A stretch of DNA of 64,000 nt from Tetrahymena thermophila SB210 (lineage: Eukaryota; Ciliophora; Oligohymenophorea; Hymenostomatida; Tetrahymenidae). This document shows, piece by piece, positions 1 through 11,226 of the stretch; the first letter of the stretch is position 1; every line of letters begins with the position of its first letter. The translations under genes were made by a program, and so were the position numbers. The notes under the pieces are model-generated. The model had not been told where the DNA came from. It did not search any database and saw only the letters and a program-made list of their open reading frames with translations. The stretch spans positions 62,001 to 126,000 of the forward strand of contig NW_002476199.1 in the NCBI RefSeq assembly GCF_000189635.1, written 5' to 3'.

Positions 1-604
1 TAATTTAATATACTTCAAAACAATATCAAATAAATTTTGCTAATTATTAATAACATTTTTTATAAAATATCAAATAAAAAGTGATTATTTAAGGATATTT
101 ATCAGAAGTAAGCTTTTTATTTTGACTGATCAACCACAATCCTAAATTAAAATAGTGTTTATTAAATATTCTTTTGCTAAGAAAAATCATAGTGTAGGTA
201 TGCTACTATTTTAATAAAATTTCAGAGATAAGTTGAGAGTATTCTTAAATCATTGTAAGAAAGAATACTTTTTACTTTAAAAATTTAAATTAAGATTAAA
301 ATATCTATTTTAATAAATTAGATTTTAAGATATAATATTTATTTATTATACTATTATAATGAATAGTTAATTAATTTACTAACTAACTAATTAATTAATG
401 GATTTGAACAAATCAATATTTATCACTATGAACATTTTTATAAATAACTATAATTTTTTAACTAAATTACTATCGATTAAAAATTTTGAATTTTTAAAGA
501 TTTATTGTGATTAACTTTAATTTATTAATTAATAAAAAATAGGAGTTGAAAACTTTAAATTCAAAATTTGTACATAAAAACTACAAAAATAGCAGATAAA
601 AAGG
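1..604. other. AT-rich intergenic spacer
   Basis: No coding frame with ordinary amino-acid composition was seen on either strand. It contains simple TTAA/CTAA runs near 361-400 and presumably holds the promoter of the coiled-coil gene that starts at 605. Confidence 0.5.
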
Positions 605-3600
605 ATGAGTTTTGGAGGAAATAATTGTATTCAATTATAAAATTATTTTTATAGTCTTATAATAGCTTTTAAATTTATAAATAGTGACAGGATAATAAAA
701 TTAGTTTGAGTATTCTGGTTAATAAAGCTTCAGATAATATAACCCACAAGCAGATATGAACTCATTTGGATAATATAATAATTCACAATAATATTAAAGT
801 TCAAGAAGTTAAGATGATATTGATGGTAAGATTGTTCATGGTTTAAATAACTGTTAATTTATTTCTAATTTGAAAAATAAAATAATTATGCAGTTTATCT
901 TAAAGAGGCTTTGAAAAAGGAAATATCCCTCAGATTTATGTTAGGAATATATAAATTACATGCAATTCAAATCAAATAAGATACTCATAGGTAATTTAGA
1001 AGTAATTTACTATATTAAAACCATTTTGCAATTAATTAGTAATGAGAAGAACTATGCATTTGAAAGAATAAAAAATATTCAGCTTCGTTAGTAAATTACA
1101 GATTTAGAAAGTCAAAATAAGCAATAAGCTGATAATAGTAAATAAAAGATGCTTTTACTCATTAACTCTCAGTAAACAAGTAATTATAAACCAGAAAACA
1201 ATTAAGATAGAGAGAGATAGCTCGATCAAAGAGAGGCTTATCTTGTAGAAAAAATGAAATCTTTAAAGTAAATAGTAAAAATAAAAAATTTTCAGCTAAA
1301 TTTTATATTTTGTTTAGATTTGAAGAGAAAAAAGTGAGAGATAACTAAACATAGTCATTATTAAAAGGGGAAGAAATTAAAAGAGCTTTTGATCAAATAA
1401 ATCAGAGTAAAGGATAATAAACAGACTAATATGATGAACGTTTCGAAGATTTAATAAGAAGAGAAAATAATCTGAAATTTCTTGAGGAGCAGCTAAATAA
1501 TAAAATTAATCAATATGAAGAAATGATTCAGGATATAAAAAATTAGGAATAAGAACTCGATTTTCGTATCAAAGAATTAAAGTTTGAGCCTTTAAACTTA
1601 TTGGGATCAAAAGAGCAGCTTAGATAAAGACTAGCAAATATGAAAAAAGAAATTTATGAAAATTTTATTCACTATGCAGAGAATCTTCCAAACTAAGAAT
1701 CATAATTCAAGAATGATAACAATCAATTTTATGTGCTCTTTTAGGTAATAAAAATATAATTTATTTATTGAAGAGTTAATATATAATTTTTAAATTCATT
1801 AAAGAATTGGGAAGAGAATCCACAATTTTTGAAAAGAAAGAGTGAGATTCTTAAAAACTTAGAGGTATAGTTGCTGGAAGAGAGATTCAAAATGGAAATT
1901 GTGGAAAACTATTTAAAAAAAGAATATGAAATAATGAAGAAATAAAAAGAAGACTACGTTTAATTACAATAAAAGCAACTGATGATTTAGCAGTATGAAT
2001 AAAATTTAAAGCAAGAAGGTGAGTTATTAGAGTAAAAGCAAAAAAATTTAGAGAAAAAGTAAATAAAATTTGAGAAAGAAGTGAGTATTCATTAATAATA
2101 TTCAAATTTAACTTAAAATAATGAACCTGCTACAAGTATTAGTCAAATCAGCTAGCATGTTTAATTTTTGTAATAAAATGATCCAAACAAATCAAATAAA
2201 TACAATTAATTATTGAAAGATATTGCAGAGTATAATCGCATAGCTGATAATAAGTAGGAGATAACATTCAGGGTATTAATTTTTTAAAAATTTAGAGGAA
2301 TTCTCATTTTATTAATATTTTTTCCAATAAAATTAATTTTAGAACAGAAATTCATACAATAATAACGATGACCATGGAAGTAAGTTTAGTGCAAATAAAT
2401 ATTTCTTTTTAAGAATAATAAAATTTAATAGCTGTAAAAAGTCTTGAAGAGGAAAATAATTTTTTGAGAGATGAGTTGTCAGATCTTAAAAGGAGAATTG
2501 TTGATTATGAATAAAATGAAAATAATTAAAATTATGCAAATAACGGCTATGAAGATTACAACGATTAATCTAATATAGATATATAACAACTAATCAAAGA
2601 ATCTAAGGAGTATCTATCTATATTTTTTATTTAAAAAAAATAATTATTTATTTATTTCTAATAGAAAGAAGTCTATTATAAAGTTTTTAGAACTATGGTT
2701 AAAGATGAGCTCCAAAAAGAGCAAAGGTTAAAATTAACTCCTGAAAACATTCTTTTTGTATCTTTGGAAATTGAAATGCTATAATTCAGCTCACTTCTAA
2801 AAGATAGACTAAATAGAATATGATCCCCAAGCTTAATCTTTTTTGGATTACAAATGGGAATAAAAGGCTTCATAACTACAAAGACAAAATAGATTCCCAA
2901 TAGTAAAATATTTTAGTATTTTTTGTTAGCTTGAGTAAAAATTTAATTTTTAAGAAAAAACTTAGTAAAAAGCGTAAAGAATATGAAATGGCTCTCATGG
3001 ATTATGAAAGGAAAAAATTTTACTAAAATCGCTTATCAGTTTTGCTCAATTCAATACTCCTAAGATAAAGAAGAGCTGAAAAATTGCAGGTAGTTGTTGC
3101 ATTTCATCGTTTTGCAAGAAATTGTTTTAGATTATCAGCAAACATACCTCGTCAAGACATTTAAGGGATGGTTTAACAACAATAATAATAAGTAATATTG
3201 AAAAATAAATTATCTAATCTTTTAATAGATTTTAATGTAAAATAGAGTAGAAGTTAATCTTAGATTTTAGACGCAGGAGTTAATATAGAAAATATAGGTA
3301 AAGGAGCTTTTAATGATGCTTTGAAATGGGAAAAACCATCAATAAAAAGAGATAAAAGTCCAATTTCATCTTAAAGCTCTAAAAATAAAGCAGCTAGTAT
3401 GAAAAGTTTAAATCCTAAATAAATCGAAGAGAAATTAGTAAAGGAGATGTAAGGTATGCTATAAAAGAAAATAAGAAAGTAATAAGCCATATGTCTAATT
3501 TATTCTCTGACTATGAAAAAAGAGATAAAATAAATGCATGCTGTAAGTCGAGCTTTTGCTACATGGCGTCATACTAATATAGAAGCTGAAAAATAACTCA

Positions 3601-3767
3601 TAACTAGAGAATTAAATTATGTTAATTACTAAATATAAGAAAGAGTATTCTAAGATAATTTGTTTAAAACAAAAGTTAAACTCCAAAAAACTGAGTTAGA
3701 CTCGAAGCTTTCACTACTAAATGAATTACTTTCTTCCATACATCAATCTGTAAATAATAACAACTGA
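605..3767 (+). CDS. Coiled-coil protein, 882 aa, ten exons
   Basis: Read in ciliate code, ten exons join in frame: 605-626, 685-825, 894-990, 1040-1267, 1318-1744, 1805-2272, 2343-2379, 2432-2609, 2665-2902 and 2955-3767. They sum to 883 codons including TGA. Introns are 49-70 nt with GTAA/GTAT donors and AT-rich AG acceptors. The first ~60 residues are Gln/Asn/Ser-rich. Most of the remainder is Glu/Lys/Gln-rich heptad-like sequence, so an extended coiled coil is expected. Two short non-heptad segments near the C-terminus (VVVAFHRFARNCF and AVSRAFATWRH) have the aromatic/Arg-Trp look of Sfi1-like or ciliary coiled-coil proteins, but that is only a resemblance. No catalytic motif or membrane segment is visible. 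A cytoskeletal or basal-body role is inference. It converges with the zinc-ribbon gene at 4311. The short first exon makes the start moderately certain. Confidence 0.8.
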
Positions 3768-4310
3768 TAATGAAATAATTAGTGATAAATAAAACATAGA
3801 AACAATATAATTAAATTATTTCTATCACCTTATTATATTTAGTAATATTAAATAAACAACAGATTTATCAAACCTTAAAACTTAATAAATTTTATTAATA
3901 TAAATAAAAAAATAAAATAGCATTTAATTCTAATAATCAATTTTAAGAATTTGTAGTAATTTAATATTTAATTTTTCTATTTAAATGCTATTTTTATTAA
4001 AGATTTACTCTTTTGAATTACATTCTAGTTTACATGATTGAAATTATTGACTGTTTTATATTGTGTCTTAAGTTTTCACAAAAATTCATTTTTTAGAATA
4101 TCTTATTATACAAAAACTACAACATTTTTGAAGAAAATAAGGCAAATAATTTAGGAAATAAATAAATGGTTGTATAATATTAATATTTTTTATAAAAATA
4201 AAATAATTTGTAAAAGCTTGTTAAATGTAAACTAAATGAAATATATATAGTTATTTTATTGCTAATATATAGATAGATTTATATCAATTAATGTTATTAA
4301 ATTTTTTCAA
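3768..4310. other. Intergenic spacer between convergent 3' ends
   Basis: AT-rich sequence between two TGA stops on opposite strands. It must hold both polyadenylation regions. No further gene is seen. Confidence 0.5.
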
Positions 4311-5063
4311 TCATTATTTTGCATTATACATAAATTGTTATTGTTAGAGTTATCCGTTATAGTTTTGTTATACTTATTATCCCTGTTGTTGTGATTAAGC
4401 ATCATTTAAGCAAGGATGACCAGGAGGAACTTAGAACATAGGCTTTAAAAGAGGAATAATATTGAGTCTTGCACACTTAGAACAAGTTGTATACCAAGTA
4501 GCTATTTGTTAAATATCAATTTTAAATTACCTTTGAATAATTAATAATATGTAAAAATGTGTTACTTCCTAGATCAACTTCTTATTTTGCATTACAGTTT
4601 CCGCAGAAAATTGTTTTTCTAATAGGGGCTTAAGCTTTACATATAAATAAAATGGATTTAAATACTAAAACTTCCAAAATTCAAGTAAATTAATAAATTA
4701 TATTGAATAATTCAGTATTTAATTACCTTTGTTGTTAAGATACTTGCAATTACAACAGTAATAGTTAATTTGGTTATTATCGATTGTTTAATAAGCTGTA
4801 CAATAGACACAAATAACAGGCTTTCTGTTATCAACAAAATTTTTAGTGATTGAAGTTGCTTGATGAGCAACTTTATTAGCTCCTTCTGTCAACTTATCAA
4901 AAAATGACTTTTTTTCTTAGACAGGAGGGAGAACTATAAAATTCTATGGATCTACTATAATATCTGCATATCCACCATCGAATGGACTTGGGAGTTTACA
5001 TCTAATCATATCTGCAGGATTAGGTGCATTCATAACATAGACAGGTTAAGGTTGAGGTTGCAT
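4311..5063 (-). CDS. Multi-CxxC zinc-ribbon protein, 208 aa
   Basis: Exons 4727-5063, 4566-4664 and 4311-4501 (reverse strand) join to 209 codons with TGA. Introns are 62 and 64 nt. The N-terminal ~80 residues are Pro/Gln-rich then acidic/basic. The middle carries CxxC pairs at about C85/C88, C103-C106, C133/C136 and C152/C155, plus a single Cys near 121. This is the spacing expected of two treble-clef or zinc-ribbon units. The last ~30 residues are almost all Gln/Asn. No membrane segment or catalytic motif is seen. The CxxC layout loosely recalls LITAF-type zinc ribbons, but the hydrophobic LITAF insert is not evident, so no family is claimed. Zn binding is inferred from cysteine spacing only. 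It is convergent with the coiled-coil gene. Confidence 0.78.
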
Positions 5064-5965
5064 ATCTTTTTACTTTTTATAAATAAATATTGTTATCAAA
5101 TTTTTTGTTTAGAAATATTTATTAATTTTTTTTAATAATATAATCAATTTTAATTTATCAATATTACTTTGGACAGTAATGCATAAATTTTATAATCAAA
5201 GAAGAAAAACTAACTAAAATATCTTTTTATTTCTTTAGAAACATTCTATTTAGAATCAAATTATTTGAGTTGTAAATTTTGAGTTTTTTCTGATATTTTC
5301 CTGATAAAAAATTAAAAATAAATCTGATTAATACCAAAAAAAAATATTGCGAATTTCGAAAAAATTATTTAAAATGTCTATAACACCACACACTTTTTTC
5401 ACTAAAATAAAACTCAAAAAATATTTAATTTTATAAGTTTATACTGTATATCTTAAAACTCGTAATTCGTAATTTTTAATAAAAAGAGAGGTTAAGAAGA
5501 AAAGTTTTGTAAATTTTTTAGAAAACTTTCAATTTGTAGCACACGGTCTATCAGGTATTGAGGAATTATGGTATACCCTTTTTTATTAAAAAATAAGAAA
5601 TTAGTTAAGATGAAGAAAAGACAATTTTTTTAAATAATAATTCTAAAATATAAACTATTGCTTATAATTGAGTTATCTCACCACCTCACCACTAAGAAAA
5701 TATATTTACTATTATAGATTGTGTTTTTTTCAAAAAATAATTATCTTCTTCCTAATTAAATAATATTATTCTAAAAAATTTTAAATATTCATTTTTATGA
5801 TTAAAATATTTAAACAAACCTATCAAAAGTAGTATTTTAAAAGCAGCAAAAAGTTCAAATTATTATAAATAACAAAAATTTAAGCAAATCTAAAATGAAA
5901 ATCAATAAAACTAATATTTATAGTATTTAAAAAAAAAGAAAATTTAAAATATAAATTAATCATCT
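5064..5965. other. AT-rich intergenic region
   Basis: Upstream side of the zinc-ribbon gene. I see no reading frame with coding character. A short GC-richer patch near 5535-5575 has no recognisable RNA fold. Confidence 0.4.
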
Positions 5966-6680
5966 ATCTAAACAGACTTACTTTCAGAGTTTCAGAAAGA
6001 TTCTCTGAAATCTGTCCAATCAATAGGCTTTCTTTAGAGAAATTATTTAAGATGATAAATTAATGGCAATTCTATTTTAATAATTTTGATAGTGAAACTC
6101 AATCACTTGTGTTAAAAGCCAGTAATTTTCAAGTAAATCCAAACTCAATCCTTTAAGTTAGTGATTACTCTAACAAGAAATAAAAAAACTAGATAGATAA
6201 AAAGAGAGGAGAGTTTGAATTATGAAATTTAGCTTCACATCAATCACATTATTAAATTTTTTAAATTATTTGCTAAAAATATCTCTTTTATGATGATTGT
6301 GAATAAAAAAATTAAAATGGAGTTTAAAAAAGCAAAACAGACAATATTTTTATGATAATAGAAATGGAACTATGTGAGGGAAACCTTAGAGAACTTTCAA
6401 TTACATAATTTAAAATCATTTAAGGGTAATCAACAACTAAAAGAAAACATAGAAATCTAAAATACTAAATAGTTTGAACACTCTACATAGTAAAAATATT
6501 AGCATAAAGATATCAACCCTTAAAATTTCTTATTTTGTTAATAAAACAACTGGCAATTTATAATAAATTAATGTGATATTGGACTTACTTCTTTAGTAAA
6601 TCTATCCAATATCTTTGTTTCAATCAAATTTACAATCACTTGCATAGTACTTAATTGATATAAAGGGAAGTCTAATCTTA
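5966..6680 (+). pseudogene. Protein-kinase-like relic with frame breaks
   Basis: Kinase landmarks occur in the right order but in different frames. At ~6233 a frame reads LHINHIIKFFKLF, like subdomain III/IV. From ~6340 another frame reads DNIFMIIEMELCEGNLREL, the hinge/subdomain V. At 6503-6532 a third placement reads HKDINPQNFL, a catalytic loop equivalent of HRDxKPEN. It is followed at 6575 by DIGL in the DFG position. The hinge frame carries an upstream TGA at ~6226 and ends at a TGA near 6475. No GT-AG intron of normal length reconciles the frames. There is no glycine loop upstream, and nothing recognisable follows DIGL. I read this as a decaying kinase gene. A sequencing error or unusual splicing is the alternative. 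The order of motifs is seen directly; the pseudogene verdict is inference. Confidence 0.55.
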
Positions 6681-7365
6681 CTAGATTTTATCTTTCTACA
6701 AGTCATAATTATATTGTGTAGATACTAAATTGAGAATCATTTAAATATTTTTAGATAAATTTAATATAGAAAGAATTAAATGATAAGAAAAATATTACTA
6801 CTTTTAGATAAATTAATAAATCAATTTAATCATATTTAATATGCAAAAATTATCTTCTACTTTACCTAAATCAAATAAATCTAAGCTTTGACAGAAATAA
6901 AAAAAAATCTTCTAATGAAATTATAGCTCAATATTTTCTATAAAAAATTTTTTAATAATAATTGATTAACATTAAAATAAATTTGTTTTCTTTTAAATAT
7001 CTATAAATTAATTATTTATTTTTAGCTTAATTTGATGAGAATTTGCATTCATTATCAATTCCATAAATTCAAAAATTTTTTTGATTGTATTTAATTAGAA
7101 TTTTTTAATTAATTTGTTCATGTTTTAATTTTTGTTGTTTTTTTTTTCGCGGTATTTGATAAAAAAAATTGTTAGTATTCTATCAGCAAAGATATACTGT
7201 TTAATTTAATAATAAAAGAGCCAAACAGCTACATAATTAAATTTTCTACTTTTTTTTGGTTATTAAAAACTACTCTAATAACAAATTAAATTAATATAAT
7301 AAATTCCCTAAAGATTATTTATACAAAATTTTAAAATTCAAGCAAAACCAATTATCTTTATAGAG
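6681..7365. other. AT-rich spacer upstream of clamp-like gene
   Basis: No gene seen. It includes a T-run followed by TTTCGCGG near 7145-7152, a one-mismatch relative of the E2F core, about 215 nt upstream of the clamp-like ATG. Confidence 0.4.
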
Positions 7366-8452
7366 ATGGATCAAGAAGAAATGCCCATTTTCCATTTTAA
7401 AGGAACTTATACTAAAGTTATTAGAAACTTATTTGATTCTCTTGCTAAATTTACTCAATCAGCTTCATAAACAGTAAATTTTATATTGCATAAAATAATA
7501 ATTTATTGAAATTAATAATAAAAGGATTTCCACGTTTTAGTAAATAATCATCATGGACTGCTCTTTATCACCAAAGCTAAAGGAAATATTACTTCCAATA
7601 TTATTTAATTGGCCCCCGATTTCTTCAACTAAAAAAGAGAATTTAATGAGAGGATGTCAAACACTCCTTCAGGATTTGTAATGAAAATAGATTTAAAGGA
7701 TTTCGACTAATCTTACAAGCTTTTAGACAGTGAAAAAGCAATAGAAATAAAATATTTTTCTGACAAAGCTAAGCTCTATATCATTTAAAGTAAAGACTAC
7801 GATGCCTAGAATCCAATGACTGTTTCTAAAGTTATAAGATTAAACACTCTCGATGATACACAAGAAAATTTGAATTCTATATCTAATTCATTTCTACCAA
7901 AAGATTCATTCCCAATAGTGCTTGAATTTATAAGTGTACAATCTTAAAATAAAATTATTTTATAGTTTAACGTTTTTATAATTGATATTAGGGTAGTATG
8001 TTTAAATTAGTTGAAAAGGCTTTTACAAATCTAAAACTTGAGTACTTAGTTTTTGATTTTGATTTTACAGGAGAAGAAAAGAAACTAAATATAGAAAATG
8101 ATAACACATAAGGTGATGAATTATTTAGAATATGTTTAAATAAATTCAAAAAAATAAAAGGTGAATCAAGACAATACACGTAAGATTTAAATTTTTTTAT
8201 TTTGGTTTAAATTACAACTTAATATAATAAAGCTTCAGGTACAGAACAAAGTTGATTCATCCTGCTTTTTCATTCTTGACAAAAGACACTGAAATTGAAA
8301 TGAAGATTGATTTATAAGGAAATCTTTTCCTCTTATCTAGAGAGTAAATAATTAATATCATTAAGATAATCCTCAAATTAACATATTTAATATAAAAAAG
8401 CGAGGAAAGTAAAATTTATACAGAGACAGCAATACCTAAAGTAATTGATTGA
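7366..8452 (+). CDS. Sliding-clamp-like protein (Rad9/Hus1/Rad1 type), 306 aa
   Basis: Exons 7366-7473, 7525-7935, 7992-8179 and 8239-8452 give 307 codons with TGA. Introns are 51, 56 and 59 nt. The length matches PCNA-fold clamp subunits (about 260-390 aa). The start, FHFKGTYTKVIRNLFDSL, then FHVLVNNHHGLLFITKAKG and LAPDFF, resembles the Rad9/Hus1 N-terminal domain, where a GL..I strand precedes an A.(L/D)FF turn. The second half, FKLVEKAFTNLKLEYLVFDF, resembles the Hus1 stretch around VVEKMKNIS. TEIEMKIDLQGNLFLLS fits the penultimate clamp strand of Rad1/PCNA. If correct, it is a subunit of the 9-1-1 DNA-damage checkpoint clamp, nuclear and DNA-bound. Which of the three subunits it represents I cannot decide, and overall identity is low. 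Gene structure is firm; the family call is moderate. Confidence 0.7.
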
Positions 8453-8941
8453 AAAGCATATCAAAAATCAATCGAATTAGCAAAAAAAAAAATGAATTAT
8501 TAAATGAATGAATGAATAAACAAAGTCAGAGAGAAAGAAATTGTAAATAATAATTACTAAAATTAAAGATACTTTATATATAAACAAAAAGAATGAAAAT
8601 TAAATAATATAAAACCAAAAAATTATACTTAGAATAATCCTGATTTACTAATGAAAACACTAACTAATCTTATGCTTTTTGTTCTTTATATTAAATATTT
8701 GTCTTAATTATTAAAATGCTTTCATAAAAAGTATTTAAAATATGCTTTTTTGTTTTAAATTGAATAAATAATATTTAATATTTTAATTAAAAAAATCTTC
8801 ATTCTATTTATAATTTTGATCACTTACTTAATTCCTTTTTAAAGTTAAGGTCATAAATTTTTTAATCAAATTATTAAAAAAATTTAAATAAATACCAAGT
8901 GAGTTTGTTAGTTAGATAGATAGATAGATATAAATAAATAA
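8453..8941. other. Intergenic spacer with TAGA/TAAA microsatellite
   Basis: AT-rich 3' flank of the clamp-like gene and 5' flank of the next gene. TAGATAGA then TAAATAAA repeats run directly up to the ATG at 8942. No gene seen. Confidence 0.5.
8913..8941. repeat. TAGA/TAAA microsatellite at gene start
   Basis: About four TAGA units followed by about three TAAA units, ending at the start codon of the 8942 gene. It is probably part of the 5' UTR. Confidence 0.7.
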
Positions 8942-10738
8942 ATGGAAGATTAATCAATTTACTAAATTTTAAAGTAAAATAATGTGTATTATACTATTTT
9001 TAAAGAAATAGATACTATCGTATTTGATGTAAAAAATTCTAGCTAAAAGCTTATTAATAAAATTGTAAAAAGCTCTTGCTAGTATGAGGATACATTTATA
9101 ATATTAGATTTAGGTATTAATCACTCAAAAAATGTAATGAGGAGAATTATAAAAGTATTAAAAAATATTGATTTTTAATCTCCTAAAGTTATACTTCGCT
9201 TTAAACAGAATAATATGAAAAGTATCAAAAATATATTAGACTATATCAATATAGTTCCTTCATAGAAAGGACTTCAAGAATTAATCTTCTTTTAGCCTTA
9301 AAATAATGTAGAAATTTAGATAAAGAGTATGGGTTTTAGCTTTCTATCACATGATAAATTATTACTTTCGGTAAACGAAATTGAAATAGAAATAAATTAT
9401 AGAATTATTGATAATAAATAAGATTAATAAACATAAAGATCAAGCATTATTATTGATGAAAAAACAAAAATGAACCTTCTTTCAAACCTGGAAGAGGTTA
9501 TAATCTATAACCTACCACTATACGGTTTAAGTAAAGAGAATTTTACTTTTATTATTGAAAGTATTGATTAAATTGTTGTATCTTTTGATATTGAAGAAAT
9601 TGAATTACCAAAAGTGTTTGTTGATAATTTGGTAGAGTTTCTTAATACTAAGACAAATATATTTATAAACATGTTTGCATTTTCTTTTAGACAAAAATTA
9701 GAAATCGATGATTTATTTGATAATTTAATTTAGATTTGTGACACTTCTTAAAAAATTTCTCATTTGAAGTTTTAAATTTTTTAAGAAGAACTAGTTTATG
9801 TTCCGAAATTTAATTCAATAACTGTAAATATTTCTGATTTACTGTGTGATAAAGGATCATTTTATCCTCTTTTTAAGATACAAAATAAAATAGATATCCT
9901 AAAGATTTATTTTAAGATTTAAAAAAGCTACTTTATTGACTTATGTGAATTTATTCAAAGGTGTAGATAGTTAATATTTATAAAATAAATTGAGGTAGAA
10001 GTAATTTATTCTGAAATCTGGAAAAATTTCCAAATTTCAATTGGAGATATTTTTGATTTGCTCTCAAAATTAAAGAACCTACATTACTACAGTATCTAAA
10101 TTTAAAAGAAACACAGTTTTCATCCTCAATTTGCATTAATTTACAATAAGCAATAAGAGACGTATATTATTTAGTAAATTGAAGATCTATTAGATTTAGT
10201 TCCTTAAATTGCTTTTAATAAAACAGCAACAAACTTAAAAATTTAATACACTGATAATTTAGTTAGTGTTTAGCAATTTCATAAAAATTTGATTTAATTG
10301 ATAAAAAGCTCAAACTTAAAAAGAATTATCACCCTCTCATTTAATAAACTTTGCAGAAATCATAACTCTCTTGTCTAATCTAATGACTTGATATAAAATT
10401 TTTAATTTGTTAGTTTAATATTTGAAAACACAAACTCACTTTCTATATTTTAAATTAACAAGGATGATGCCTTGAAAGTAAGAGAAATTTAAATATTTAA
10501 CCAAAACTGGCTTCTTAACTAGAATTTGAATATCTCAATTATTATAAATAAATTTCCAAATATAATCAAGGTAAATTTAAATAATAGAAGTGAATAAAAT
10601 AATCCAATAAATTAAAAAAATATAAAATCTATCTAAAAATATATAAATGTTAAAAGATCTCTATTTTTAATAGCTAAAAAACTTTAATTAAAAAGGAAAG
10701 AAATGCTTAGTGATCTAATTTTGGAGTTTTTATCTTGA
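8942..10738 (+). CDS. Hypothetical protein, 598 aa, intronless
   Basis: A single uninterrupted frame of 599 codons in ciliate code, ATG to TGA. It has many in-frame TAA/TAG codons read as Gln, which by chance alone would not coexist with the absence of TGA. The sequence is Ile/Leu/Asn/Lys-rich without low-complexity runs. Irregular leucine-spaced segments (for example near residues 375-385, DLLSKLKNLHYY) hint at a repeated alpha/beta or leucine-rich-repeat solenoid, but no consensus LRR can be aligned with confidence. No signal peptide, transmembrane helix or catalytic motif is visible. I do not recognise the family. Such long orphan Leu-rich proteins are common in ciliates. Confidence 0.8.
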
Positions 10739-11226
10739 AAAAATACTTATTATATAAAATAGCTAGTTATAGATATTATTAAATAAAATAAAGTAATATA
10801 AATTCAGAAAACAATTCTTCATATTTCAAGTGGTTATAAGAAGAAGTACAAATTCGTTTGAAAATTTATTTAATATTTATAATGCCCTATTTATGTAATT
10901 TAAGTATTTATTTATACATATTTTTATCTTTTGTAAATTATTATTTGTTAGTATTGTATAATATTATTAAATTAATTTTTAGATAGAAAGGTAGATAGAT
11001 TAATAGATAGATCTACCAATAAATTATATGAAAAGCTACTAATTTTTAGTTATTTGAGTTTAGATCTAGTTTGTCAGTTGGTTAGTTTAATCAACAAATA
11101 AATTAGATACTATAATATAGCTATTTAGTTAATTTAAGGATAAATACACACACACATAAATATTTAATATTATTTTTATTTAGTAATCTTTTAAGTAATA
11201 AATACTACACGAAATATCTAATAAAA
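10739..11226. other. AT-rich intergenic spacer
   Basis: Contains degenerate TAGA repeats near 10981-11012 and a short CACACACA stretch near 11149. No gene seen. Confidence 0.5.

Noticed and set aside
6100-6230. Independent short gene before the kinase relic
   Set aside because: The frame has no ATG context and runs into the relic. It is better treated as part of the same broken gene.
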